A stretch of 64,000 nt of DNA from Pseudarthrobacter chlorophenolicus. Lineage in GTDB: Bacteria; Actinomycetota; Actinomycetes; Actinomycetales; Micrococcaceae. The position numbers were made by a program, and so were the translations under genes. The notes under the pieces are model-generated. The model saw nothing but the letters and a program-made list of their open reading frames with translations, had not been told where the DNA came from and ran no database searches. The stretch's first letter is position 1. Every line of letters starts with the position of its first letter. Of this stretch, positions 23,111 through 31,032 are shown one piece after another. The stretch covers positions 62,001 to 126,000 of the forward strand of contig NZ_JZTW01000013.1 of the NCBI RefSeq assembly GCF_000962805.1. The letters run 5' to 3'.

Positions 23111-23833
23111 ATGCGTTCCCAACACCCAGCACCCTTCCTGCTTGCCGCAATCGCCGCAGGAACCCTGTCTCTCGCAGGCTGTGCGGCGGGCCCCGCCCCG
23201 GACAGCGCAGGCGCGCCCGCCGCTTCCGGCCGCCCGGCTCCCGCCGTTCCGCCCACCAAGGCCGGAACCCCGACGGCCCAGGCAAACCCTGAGCCGTCCA
23301 TCATTCCCGCCGCCACCTCCTCACCCCTCGCTCCGGGGCGGCAGGCCTTCACGTTCTCAGACGGCCGGCTGTCGTTTGCGTACCCGGAGGGGTGGCAGGT
23401 TAAGCACGAGCAGGTGTCAACCTCTCCCGCGGTGGAGACGGCCACCGTCCTGGACGCAGCCGGCAAGGAGCAGATCGCCATCTATTACAGCCAGATTGCG
23501 GACGCCACGGAGGGCAACGTCTCCAGGACTGTCATTGAGACGGATCCGGTGCCGGACCTGATCGGCGCTTCTGTTCCCACGCCGAGTTCGTCGTTCTACC
23601 TCGACCGCGCCAATGGGGCCAGCCATTACCGGATGGGGCTCACGCCAGGGGCGCCCATATCGCCCGACGGCCAGGTGCAGTACGGACTCGTCCGCTTGGG
23701 TGAACGCATTCTGACCGCGGACGTCTTGTTTGACGAGGCACGGTTTGATGGTGACGAAGCGGCGCAAGGCTGGTATTGGAGCGACGAAGGGCGCGCCCTC
23801 AAGTCCGTGCTCATGAGCTTCTCTTACCGCTGA
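23111..23833 (+). CDS. Hypothetical lipoprotein, tandem copy 1
   Basis: The 240-residue product starts at the ATG at 23111 after GAAAGG. It has a lipoprotein signal ending in SLAGC (lipidated cysteine near residue 23), a Pro/Ala-rich linker to about residue 75, and a folded C-terminal domain beginning FTFSDGRLSFAYPEGWQV. The domain is shared with the next gene (IYYSQIADA, SRTVIETDPVPDL, LGERILTADVLFDEARFD). No known family was recognised; the fold could be PsbP/LpqN-like by its DGRLSFxxPxxW start. It should sit on the outer face of the membrane. Confidence 0.75.
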   Translation: MRSQHPAPFLLAAIAAGTLSLAGCAAGPAPDSAGAPAASGRPAPAVPPTKAGTPTAQANPEPSIIPAATSSPLAPGRQAFTFSDGRLSFAYPEGWQVKHEQVSTSPAVETATVLDAAGKEQIAIYYSQIADATEGNVSRTVIETDPVPDLIGASVPTPSSSFYLDRANGASHYRMGLTPGAPISPDGQVQYGLVRLGERILTADVLFDEARFDGDEAAQGWYWSDEGRALKSVLMSFSYR

Positions 23834-23919
23834 CATAACGGCGGCGGGAGCGGCGGTAACAACCTGGTGGATATGTCCCGGGACGCTGGTGCGCCGGCGT
23901 CCCGGTGTGCCACTCTGGG
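23834..23919 (+). promoter_or_regulatory. Leader block of the second tandem lipoprotein gene
   Basis: This second copy of the leader block begins with CATAACG after the stop codon and ends with GTGTGCCACTCTGGG at 23905-23919. The ATG at 23923 follows only 3 bp later, so this gene may be transcribed without a leader if the conserved 15-mer holds the -10 region or start site. Confidence 0.5.
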
Positions 23920-23922
23920 GGC

Positions 23923-24642
23923 ATGCGCCGGGCAAGCCGCACGTCAGCCCTCCTCGCCGCGGCCACCGCGGTCACCCTCTTCCTGGGCGGCTGCACGCCC
24001 GCGGGCACGCCTGGACCGGGCGTGAGCACGTCAGCCAGTTCCCAGCCTCCGCCAACGGCCCCAGCGGCCGAATCGACGGCACCGGCCACCGTAGCCGTAC
24101 CGCCCGCCACCCCGGCGCCGTCCAGTTCCGATCCTGCAGCGGCCGGGCTTGCCACCTTCACTTTCCCCGACGGCAGGCTCTCCTTCACCCGGCCGGCGGA
24201 CTGGAAGGCCGAGGTCTTCGAGGCCTCTGCGTCCCCCTATGTGGGAACTGCCACCATCTATGACGCCAGTGACAAGCAACTGGTCAGCATCTACTACGGA
24301 CAAATCGCCGACGGCGTTTCCGGACCCGTTACCAGGACCGTTTTTGAATCCGTTCCGGTGCCCGGGCTCCAGGGCCGGTCCACCCCGGAGGCGCATGTTT
24401 CGTTCTATGTGGACTGGGACGACGACGATGCCACCTACCACCTGCAGTTGACGGCGGGCGCTCCGGCAACTGGCCCCCGGGATGCCGTCAAGGGAATCAT
24501 TCTCCTGGGCGACCGTGTGCTGACCGCGGAAGTACTGTTCGATGACCAACAGTTCCCTGACGACAAAGCCGCCCGGGCGTGGTTTGCCGGCAGCCAGGGG
24601 CAGGCGCTGAAAGCCATCCTGGCCAGCTTCACCTTCCGCTGA
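23923..24642 (+). CDS. Hypothetical lipoprotein, tandem copy 2
   Basis: The 239-residue paralog of the preceding protein has a lipobox FLGGC near residue 24, a Pro/Thr/Ala-rich linker and the domain FTFPDGRLSFTRPADWKAEV. The blocks IYYGQIADG, TRTVFESVPVPGL and LGDRVLTAEVLFDDQQFPDDKA match copy 1 in order and spacing. The gene pair and its leaders clearly come from a tandem duplication followed by divergence. Function is unknown, and a link to the JetABC locus is only positional. Confidence 0.75.
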   Translation: MRRASRTSALLAAATAVTLFLGGCTPAGTPGPGVSTSASSQPPPTAPAAESTAPATVAVPPATPAPSSSDPAAAGLATFTFPDGRLSFTRPADWKAEVFEASASPYVGTATIYDASDKQLVSIYYGQIADGVSGPVTRTVFESVPVPGLQGRSTPEAHVSFYVDWDDDDATYHLQLTAGAPATGPRDAVKGIILLGDRVLTAEVLFDDQQFPDDKAARAWFAGSQGQALKAILASFTFR

Positions 24643-24647
24643 CCGGA

Positions 24648-24689
24648 CCCGGGAAGGCCCTGCCTTGATGCAGGCAGGGCTTGCCCGGG
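24648..24689. terminator. Bidirectional hairpin between convergent genes
   Basis: The arms 24648-24665 and 24672-24689 pair at 16 of 18 positions around a TGATGC loop, with a perfect GCCCTGCCT inner stem. It lies between the convergent lipoprotein and FBP-domain genes and probably terminates both. No T-run follows. Confidence 0.7.
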
Positions 24690-24705
24690 TGTGGCCTCCG
24701 GGCCG

Positions 24706-25200
24706 CTAGTTGGACTGCACCCTGCCCAGGAACTGCGAGGTGCGGTCCTCAAGGCCCTGGATCTGGCGGACCACGACGGCGGCCGGGTCCGGGTTGATCT
24801 CGTTGGCCGGAGGTTCCTTGCGGACGTTGCCGGAACATAGGAAGTCTGCGCAGATCAGGGTGCCCACGGTGTTGCCGTTGCGGCCGGACTGGCCGGCACG
24901 GCGGGCCACCCAGAGCAGTACGTCCTCCTTGGAGAACACGTCGCGGCACAGTTCGCACAGGACAGAGCGGTTCTTCCGGGCGCCACCTTCGGGGGCCCGG
25001 AGCAGCACTCCGGTGAGGCCCTTGGGGCCGGGAACCACAAGGTAGCCGCGTAACGGCATTTTGGGGTCCCGCCAGCCGAGGAAGTCCAGGTTGTCCCAGT
25101 CCAGGCTGTCGAAGTGCTGGGGCAGGTTGAGTTTGGCGGCCTCTGAACGGCTGGCGTTGACGAAGGATGAGCGGATTTGCTGGGGCGTGACTGATTGCAT
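24706..25200 (-). CDS. FBP-type zinc-finger protein (FusB-like elongation factor G binding)
   Basis: The 164-residue protein has a C-terminal treble-clef zinc finger with C82, C85, C117 and C122 (LCELC and ICADFLC), as in the C-terminal domain of FusB/FBP proteins (PF16571). These bind elongation factor G and free it from stalled ribosomes. The N-terminal helical part (QQIRSSFVNASRSEAAKLNLP) fits as well. The ATG at 25200 was chosen because longer readings run into unconserved upstream sequence. Whether it confers fusidic acid tolerance is not known. Confidence 0.75.
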   Translation of the reverse strand: MQSVTPQQIRSSFVNASRSEAAKLNLPQHFDSLDWDNLDFLGWRDPKMPLRGYLVVPGPKGLTGVLLRAPEGGARKNRSVLCELCRDVFSKEDVLLWVARRAGQSGRNGNTVGTLICADFLCSGNVRKEPPANEINPDPAAVVVRQIQGLEDRTSQFLGRVQSN

Positions 25201-25492
25201 GGCGGAACTTTCGCGAGAAGGGTGCCCGGGATCGGGCAGCAGCCCGGGAACAGGGCTCGATGAAAAGGGAGTCAGCAGTTGTCCGCAAGGCAGGCCAAAA
25301 CGGCCACCCCGCATTCCGCGGCGGCGGCCGGGCTGACAGCCTCCGGCGTGCGCATTGCTCCTCGATATCCCGATCTCTTGAGAGTTTGTCCGGCCGTTCC
25401 ACAGCGGACCCGGTCCATGCCATCCTCCCAAACCAAGGAAATCCTGTCCAAGATCGGCGCAGCTGTGTCCTTCGTCACCTTGGGGAATAAGA

Positions 25493-25509
25493 TACGAAAA
25501 GCTTTCGTA
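25493..25509. promoter_or_regulatory. Palindrome TACGAAA-N3-TTTCGTA next to the DtxR box
   Basis: This perfect 7-3-7 inverted repeat in an AT-rich stretch lies 12 bp upstream of the DtxR box. It could be a second regulator site or overlap the promoter. The binding protein is unknown. Confidence 0.45.
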
Positions 25510-25521
25510 ATAGGGATGAGC

Positions 25522-25540
25522 ATAGGCTAGCCTTACTTAA
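25522..25540 (+). promoter_or_regulatory. DtxR/IdeR iron box
   Basis: ATAGGCTAGCCTTACTTAA matches the DtxR consensus TTAGGTTAGCCTAACCTAA at 15 of 19 positions, with a perfect TAGCCT centre. It lies 28 bp before the start of the siderophore-binding protein gene. Iron-loaded DtxR should repress the operon here. Confidence 0.85.
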
Positions 25541-25567
25541 GTTCGCATCGCTCACTTAAGGAATTTC

Positions 25568-26653
25568 ATGGCTTCCTCCCTGTTCACGGGCCCCAGCACC
25601 ACCCGCCGCACGCTGCTTAGGTCAGCCGGGGCGTCGGCTATCCTGGCCGCCGCGGTGACGCTCTCCGCCTGCTCCACTGGCCAGGCAACGTCTACGTCCG
25701 ATGCCAGCGCACCCTCTTCGAGCAGTGCACAGTTCCCGGTCACTATCGACCACGTGTTCGGCAAGACCACCATCGAGAAGCAGCCCACGCGGGTTGCCAC
25801 GGTCTCCTGGGTCAATGACGATGTCGCCATTGCCCTGGGTGTTGTCCCCGTAGGTGTCCCCAAGAACGAATGGGGCGGCAACGACAAGGGGTCCACGCCG
25901 TGGAAGGATGCCGCCCTTGAAGAACTCGGTGCCGGATTCGGCACGGACAAGGCTCCGGTCCAGTACTCGGAAGCCGACGGCATCAACTTCACCGAGATCG
26001 CCAAGCTCACCCCGGATGTCATCCTGGCCGCCTACTCCGGCCTGACCGAGGAGGACTACAAGAAGCTCAGCGAAATCGCACCGGTGGTGGCGCACCCCGA
26101 GCTGGCCTACGGAACGTCCTGGCAGGATGCCACCACCATCGTGGGCAAGGCGCTGGGCAAGGACGCCGAAGCCGCCAAGCTGGTCTCCGACACGGAGGCC
26201 ACTGTCAAGGAAGAGGCGGCGAAGTACCCGCAGATCAAGGACAAGACCTTCATCTACGGTTACGCCCTGCCGTCCGACCGCACCCAGACCGGCATCTACA
26301 CGGCCAACGACAACCGGCCCAAGTTCCTGTCCTCCATCGGCATGAAGCTCGCCCCCGTTGCGGAGCAGGCATCGGCCGGCTCGAAGGAATTCTTCGTGCC
26401 GTGGTCCGCGGAGAAGGTCAACGAGCTTGATTCGGACATCTTCCTCAGCTCGGTGGAAGATGCCAGCGAGGCCGACGCGATCAAGAACGATCCCCTGCTC
26501 GGGCAGATCCCTGCCGTCAAGAGCGGCGCGTTCGTGGCAGACGCCAACAAGAGCCTGGTCCTCGCCATCTCCGCTTCCTCGCCGCTGAGCCTTCCCTGGG
26601 CGCTGGACACGTTCCTGCCCGAGTTGGCCACCGCAGCGGATGCAGTGAAGTAG
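25568..26653 (+). CDS. Iron-siderophore ABC transporter substrate-binding lipoprotein
   Basis: This 361-residue protein has a signal with twin arginines (TRRTLLRSAG) and a lipobox LSAC (lipidated cysteine near residue 36), so it may use the Tat route. The mature part is a FepB/FhuD-like periplasmic-binding fold: FGKTTIEKQPTRVATVSW, LTPDVILAAYSGLTEEDYKKLSEIAPVV and a C-terminal DTFLPELA. It captures ferric siderophore outside the membrane. It is the first gene after the DtxR box and is followed by two permeases, an ATPase and a siderophore-interacting protein. Confidence 0.93.
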   Translation: MASSLFTGPSTTRRTLLRSAGASAILAAAVTLSACSTGQATSTSDASAPSSSSAQFPVTIDHVFGKTTIEKQPTRVATVSWVNDDVAIALGVVPVGVPKNEWGGNDKGSTPWKDAALEELGAGFGTDKAPVQYSEADGINFTEIAKLTPDVILAAYSGLTEEDYKKLSEIAPVVAHPELAYGTSWQDATTIVGKALGKDAEAAKLVSDTEATVKEEAAKYPQIKDKTFIYGYALPSDRTQTGIYTANDNRPKFLSSIGMKLAPVAEQASAGSKEFFVPWSAEKVNELDSDIFLSSVEDASEADAIKNDPLLGQIPAVKSGAFVADANKSLVLAISASSPLSLPWALDTFLPELATAADAVK

Positions 26654-26663
26654 CACCGGTTCC

Positions 26664-27755
26664 GTGACGCAGAGTTCGGCGACGGCGGCCCGCCAGGCCG
26701 CACGCCCCGGCACTTCGGTGCCGGGGGTGGCAGCCCGTGCCCCGGGGAGCGCACGCGCGTTCCCCGGCAAGCGCGCCGCGTGGCTGCTGGCCGCCGTCGT
26801 CGTACTCGCCGTCCTGGCAGGCGCCTCCCTCGCCGTGGGAGCAAGGGGCCTTCCGCTGGGCACCGTCTGGGACGCGCTCACGCAGTTCGATCCCGGCAAC
26901 GGAGACCACGCTGTGGTCCACGCCCGTATTCCCCGCACCGTCCTCGGCCTGCTGGCCGGCGGTGCGCTGGGCCTGGCCGGCGCCGCCATGCAGGGCGTGG
27001 CACGCAACCCCCTCGCGGATCCGGGAATCATGGGCGTCAACGCGGGCGCCGCCCTGGCCGTGGTGACCGGCATCTATGTCTTTGGCATCGGTTCGCTGTC
27101 CGGCTACATCTGGTTCGCGTTCATCGGCGCTGCCGTAGCCGCCGTCGTGGTCTATTTCATTGCATCCCTGGGCCGGGACGGTGCCACCCCGGTCAAGCTT
27201 GCCCTGGCAGGTGCCGCACTCAACGCCGGCCTGTACTCGCTCATGAGCGTCATCCTGGTCTCCAGCCAGGACACCCTGGACAAGTTCCGTTTCTGGCAGG
27301 TGGGTGGGATTGCCGGCCGTGACTGGTCGGTGGTGCTGGCGGGGCTGCCCTTCCTGGCCGCAGGGGCCGTCATTGTGCTGTTGACCGGCCGGATCCTCAA
27401 CAGCCTGGCGCTGGGTGATGACATTGCCCGCGGCCTGGGCCAGCGCGTTGGCCTCGCCCGGGGAGTCACGGCCCTGGGCATCGTGCTGCTGTGCGGATCG
27501 GCGACGGCGATGGCGGGCCCCATCGCTTTCGTTGGGTTGGTCATTCCGCACGCTGTCCGCTTCCTGACCGGCCCGGATTACCGCTGGATCCTGCCGTTCT
27601 CCCTGGTTCTGGCGCCCGTGCTGCTGCTCGGCGCCGACATTGTGGGACGCGTAGTGCTGCTTCCCGGTGAGGTTCCGGCCGGCATCATGACCGCACTCAT
27701 CGGCGCACCGGTGTTCGTGTGGCTGGTCCGCCGCGGAAAGGGAGCCGGACTGTGA
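26664..27755 (+). CDS. FecCD-family iron-siderophore permease, first subunit
   Basis: The 363-residue permease begins at a GTG 10 bp after the binding-protein stop. Residues 1-45 form an Ala/Arg-rich cytoplasmic extension, then about nine to ten hydrophobic helices follow, with FecCD landmarks ARIPRTVLGLLAGGALGLAGAAMQG, NPLADPGIMGVNAGA and PIAFVGLVIPHAVRFLTG. It forms a heterodimer with the next gene and couples to the ATPase. It overlaps the next permease by 4 bp (GTGA). Confidence 0.93.
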   Translation: MTQSSATAARQAARPGTSVPGVAARAPGSARAFPGKRAAWLLAAVVVLAVLAGASLAVGARGLPLGTVWDALTQFDPGNGDHAVVHARIPRTVLGLLAGGALGLAGAAMQGVARNPLADPGIMGVNAGAALAVVTGIYVFGIGSLSGYIWFAFIGAAVAAVVVYFIASLGRDGATPVKLALAGAALNAGLYSLMSVILVSSQDTLDKFRFWQVGGIAGRDWSVVLAGLPFLAAGAVIVLLTGRILNSLALGDDIARGLGQRVGLARGVTALGIVLLCGSATAMAGPIAFVGLVIPHAVRFLTGPDYRWILPFSLVLAPVLLLGADIVGRVVLLPGEVPAGIMTALIGAPVFVWLVRRGKGAGL

Positions 27756-28876
27756 GCCCGAAAACAGCACACCCCACAACCCCGGTTGCCCCATCAGATA
27801 ACGCTGCCAAAACCGGGTTCAAGGGACCAAAAGTGATAGGGCAACGCCGGGGACGGAACTTCATGAACCGGACCGCCTTCCTGGCCGCCGGCGTCGTAAT
27901 CCTCTTCTTCGTTTCCGTGCTGCTGGGCAGCTACACGGTGACTATCCCCGACTTCTTCACCATCGTCGTCAACCACCTGACCGGCGGTCCCAGAATCCCT
28001 GGTGCCAGCTTCATCGTCATGGAGAACAAGCTCCCGCGGGCCGTTATCGGAACCATGATCGGACTGGCCTTCGGGTTGGCCGGTGCGCTCTTCCAGACGA
28101 TGCTCCGCAACCCGCTGGCCAGCCCGGACATCATCGGCATCAGCTATGGCGCCAGTGCCGCCGCTGTGGTGGCCATCGTGATTTTCGGCGCGTCAGGTGC
28201 AGTGGTGTCCGGCGCCGCGTTGGTGGGGGCCCTGGCCGTGGCGGGCCTGATCTACGCGATTTCCAGCGGCGGGATCCGCGGTGGCGGCCGGGGAAATGCC
28301 GCGGGCAACCGGCTGGTACTGGCAGGCGTCGGAATCGCCGCCGCCCTGCACGCCGTGGTCAACTTCCTGATGACGCGCGCTGACATCCGCACCGCCGCCG
28401 ACGCCCTGGTGTGGCTCAACGGTTCGCTGAACTCCGCCAACTGGGACCGTGCCGGGATCCTGTTCCTGGCACTCGCCGTGCTCCTTCCCGCGGTGGGCAT
28501 CATCGCCGGGCCGCTGCGCATCCTCGAACTGGGCGACGACACCGCGGCGGGCCTGGGCATCCGGGTCAATGCCGCCCGCCTCGCCCTGGTCATCATCGCC
28601 GTCACCCTCGCGGCGGTGGCGACGGCGGCAGCCGGGCCGGTCTCGTTCGTCGCCTTCCTCGCCGGTCCCATCGCCCGGCGCTTCACCCGTAAAGCCAGCC
28701 TGCCGGCGTCGGCCCTGGTGGGCGCCCTAATCGTCCTGGCGGCGGACTTCCTCGCCGCCAACCTTGCCCCGCTGGTGCTGGACGGAACAGTCCTGCCGGT
28801 GGGCGTCATCACCGGCGCGCTCGGTGCCCCGTTCCTGCTGTGGCTCCTGGTCACGAACAACCGAAAGGATGCCTGA
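27752..28876 (+). CDS. FecCD-family iron-siderophore permease, second subunit
   Basis: The 374-residue permease starts at the GTG at 27752 overlapping the previous stop; an in-frame ATG at 27863 is the alternative start. FecCD landmarks are ENKLPRAVIGTMIGLAFGLAGALFQ, NPLASPDIIGISYGAS and PVSFVAFLAGPIARRF. The N-terminal 37 residues are partly encoded by a 58-bp repeat (27788-27845) that also occurs outside genes at 43747-43804. If the ATG is used, the repeat would be a leader element between the two permease genes. Confidence 0.92.
   Translation: MSPKTAHPTTPVAPSDNAAKTGFKGPKVIGQRRGRNFMNRTAFLAAGVVILFFVSVLLGSYTVTIPDFFTIVVNHLTGGPRIPGASFIVMENKLPRAVIGTMIGLAFGLAGALFQTMLRNPLASPDIIGISYGASAAAVVAIVIFGASGAVVSGAALVGALAVAGLIYAISSGGIRGGGRGNAAGNRLVLAGVGIAAALHAVVNFLMTRADIRTAADALVWLNGSLNSANWDRAGILFLALAVLLPAVGIIAGPLRILELGDDTAAGLGIRVNAARLALVIIAVTLAAVATAAAGPVSFVAFLAGPIARRFTRKASLPASALVGALIVLAADFLAANLAPLVLDGTVLPVGVITGALGAPFLLWLLVTNNRKDA
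27788..27845. repeat. 58-bp REP-like element, copy A, inside the permease 5' end
   Basis: This copy matches 43747-43804 at 44 of 58 positions without gaps. The ends are the best conserved: GCCCCATCA-N-ATAACGC on the left and ACCAAAA-N-TGATAG-N-GCAAC on the right. The ends are inverted to each other (GTTGCCCCATCA against TGATAGGGCAAC, 11 of 12), as in REP-like elements. Confidence 0.6.
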
Positions 28877-28877
28877 C

Positions 28878-29702
28878 GTGGCAGTTCTGAACGCCAAGGA
28901 CCTGACGCTGAAATACGATCAGCGCTGCGTGGTGGACGGCCTCAGTGTCGAAATCCCCGAAGGCAGGGTGACCATGATCGTGGGTGCCAACGCCTGCGGA
29001 AAGTCCACCCTGCTCCGCGGACTGTCCCGGCTCCTTAAACCTGCCGGCGGCGCTGTCACGCTGGACGGCAAGGACATCCACACCCGCCCTGCCCGCGAAC
29101 TGGCCCGCACCCTCGGCCTGCTGCCGCAGCATCCCACCGCGCCGGACGGCATCACCGTCCGCGACCTGGTGGGCCGCGGCCGGTACCCGCACCAGGGCTT
29201 CTTCCGCAGCTGGAGCGCCGGGGACTTGTCCACACATGATCTCGCCGTGCAGCGTGCGCTCGAGGCCACCGAAACGCTGGCCCTCGCTGAGCGGAACGTG
29301 GATGAACTCTCCGGTGGACAGCGCCAGCGGGTCTGGATCGCCATGGCCCTGGCGCAGGAGACCGAGGTCCTGCTGCTGGACGAACCCACCACCTACCTCG
29401 ACCTCGCCCACCAGGTGGAAGTCCTTGACCTCGTCACGGACCTGAACCGCCGGCGCGGCACCACCGTGGCCATCGTCCTGCACGACCTCAACCTTGCCGC
29501 ACGCTACGCGGACAACGTCATCGCCATGAAGGCTGGTGCCGTGGTGGCCGAAGGTACCCCGCGTGAAGTGGTCACCGAAGAGCTGGTTCGCAGCGTCTTC
29601 AACCTGGAATCCCGCGTCATCCCGGATCCCGTGACCGGAACGCCCCTGATCATTCCCATCGGCCGCCACCACGTCCCCACCGAACTGGAGCTTGTTTCAT
29701 GA
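28878..29702 (+). CDS. Iron-siderophore ABC transporter ATP-binding protein (FecE-like)
   Basis: The 274-residue ATPase has Walker A GANACGKST (36-44), signature ELSGGQRQRVWIA and Walker B VLLLDEPTTYLDLAH, the typical FepC/FecE pattern. The GTG at 28878 was chosen because AAAGGA lies about 9 bp upstream; an ATG at 28869 would sit directly on that site. It energises the two upstream permeases. It overlaps the next gene by ATGA. Confidence 0.93.
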   Translation: MAVLNAKDLTLKYDQRCVVDGLSVEIPEGRVTMIVGANACGKSTLLRGLSRLLKPAGGAVTLDGKDIHTRPARELARTLGLLPQHPTAPDGITVRDLVGRGRYPHQGFFRSWSAGDLSTHDLAVQRALEATETLALAERNVDELSGGQRQRVWIAMALAQETEVLLLDEPTTYLDLAHQVEVLDLVTDLNRRRGTTVAIVLHDLNLAARYADNVIAMKAGAVVAEGTPREVVTEELVRSVFNLESRVIPDPVTGTPLIIPIGRHHVPTELELVS

Positions 29703-30769
29703 AGACCCGCGACGCCGCAGCCACCACGCCACTGAACACCAAGCCCCTAAACACTGAACCGATGACGCTGGCCTTCGAAGTCACGGTCTCGTCCGTGCAG
29801 GAGCTCAGCCCCAACTTCCGCCGAATCACGTTTGGCGGCTACTGCCTCCGCGACTTCGGTGTCCACGGGGACACCCTGGACCTCCGGATCAAGCTGATGA
29901 TCCCGTCCGTGGCTGCCGACGGCAGCCAGATTCCGCTGCCGGTCTTCGAGATGGGCGAATCAGGCTGGTACCGCGAATGGCTGGCCATGGACCCCGCCGT
30001 GAAGGGCTCAATGCGCACCTACACCGTGCGCGACGCCCGGCTGGACGAGGTGTACTCGGAAATCGACGTGGACTTCGTCATGCACTTTGACGACCACGGA
30101 AACGGCGGGCCCGCCGCCAACTGGGCACTGAACGCCAAGCCCGGCGACGCCATCACCATCATCGGCCCCAACAACCGCGCCGCGCACTGCGTCACTGCCG
30201 AAATCTACTCCGGCATCGAATGGCGGCCAGGCCTGGCCCAGCGCGTCCTGCTGGCAGGTGACGAAACCGCCATCCCTGCCATCTCCGCCATCCTGGAGAG
30301 CCTCCCGTCCTACATGACCGGCCACGCCTTCCTCGAAGTCCCGGAAGCCGGCGACTTCCAGCAGCTCAGCTCGCCGGCGGACATCGAAATCACCTGGCTG
30401 GCCCGCGGTGCGGCCATCGGCCGGTCCCGCCCCCACGGCCAGCTGCTGCAGGACGCCGTGCGCAAGGCCGTCCCCGTGCCGGGCTGGGTGGGCATCAAAG
30501 CCTCCGACGCCGGCGCAGGCCCCGAGCCCGAAGACGTCAACGTGGACGAGGACATCCTGTGGGAGACACCGTCCCGGATGGAAACCGCCGCCATCAGCGC
30601 CACCAAGAACCCGGACATGCCCGCCGGTGCCATGCCGTTCTACGCCTGGATCGCAGGAGAAGCAGCCGTCATCAAGGACATGCGCCGCTACCTGGTACGG
30701 GACGTGGGCATGGACCGGAAGCAGGTGGCGTTCATGGGTTACTGGAGGCAGGGCAAAGCCGAGGGCTAG
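29699..30769 (+). CDS. Siderophore-interacting protein, NAD(P)H-dependent flavin reductase
   Basis: This 356-residue protein contains the SIP FAD-binding domain (residues about 25-160: FRRITFGGYCLRDFG, MRTYTVRDARLDEVYSEID, FVMHFDDHGNGGPAANWA) and a C-terminal SIP domain (about 170-350: LLAGDETAIPAISAILESLP, WIAGEAAVIKDMRRYLV, GYWRQGKAEG). It reduces ferric iron in the cytoplasm to release it from the siderophore. It is the last gene of the DtxR-controlled operon and overlaps the ATPase gene by 4 bp. Confidence 0.93.
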   Translation: MKTRDAAATTPLNTKPLNTEPMTLAFEVTVSSVQELSPNFRRITFGGYCLRDFGVHGDTLDLRIKLMIPSVAADGSQIPLPVFEMGESGWYREWLAMDPAVKGSMRTYTVRDARLDEVYSEIDVDFVMHFDDHGNGGPAANWALNAKPGDAITIIGPNNRAAHCVTAEIYSGIEWRPGLAQRVLLAGDETAIPAISAILESLPSYMTGHAFLEVPEAGDFQQLSSPADIEITWLARGAAIGRSRPHGQLLQDAVRKAVPVPGWVGIKASDAGAGPEPEDVNVDEDILWETPSRMETAAISATKNPDMPAGAMPFYAWIAGEAAVIKDMRRYLVRDVGMDRKQVAFMGYWRQGKAEG

Positions 30770-31032
30770 GCCTTTTGCGACTCGCCTTGGTGCGACGGCA
30801 ACGCCATTTCGCCGTCGCTTAGCGGTTGGACCCTTCCCAAACTTCGCAAGCTCAGTTCGGGGCCCTCGGGTCCGCCCTTCCTCCCGGCGCTTCGTTCGGC
30901 CGCGGGCGGCCTCTCTTCGCTCTGGTCGGCGATGCGCTCCTACGCGAAACAGCGTCGCCGTCGCCACAGCAGGTCACCTTAGCTTCACCTCGGCTTTTCC
31001 TGCGTTTTCCTTGGTGGGGCTAGGTTGGGCGG
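30770..31032. other. Noncoding gap with terminator-like hairpin after the siderophore operon
   Basis: GCGACGGC (30792-30799) pairs with GCCGTCGC (30811-30818) over an 11-base loop and could end the operon. The rest has no supported gene. It shows runs such as CTTCGCAAGCTCAG and GGGGCCCTCGGGTCC and looks like degenerate repeat material. Confidence 0.4.

Larger units (their letters stand above)
25201..25567. other. Divergent intergenic region before the siderophore operon
   Basis: This 367-bp gap separates the FBP-type gene from the siderophore operon. Its right end holds a 7-3-7 palindrome (25493-25509) and a DtxR box (25522-25540). No convincing gene was seen in the rest. Confidence 0.6.
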
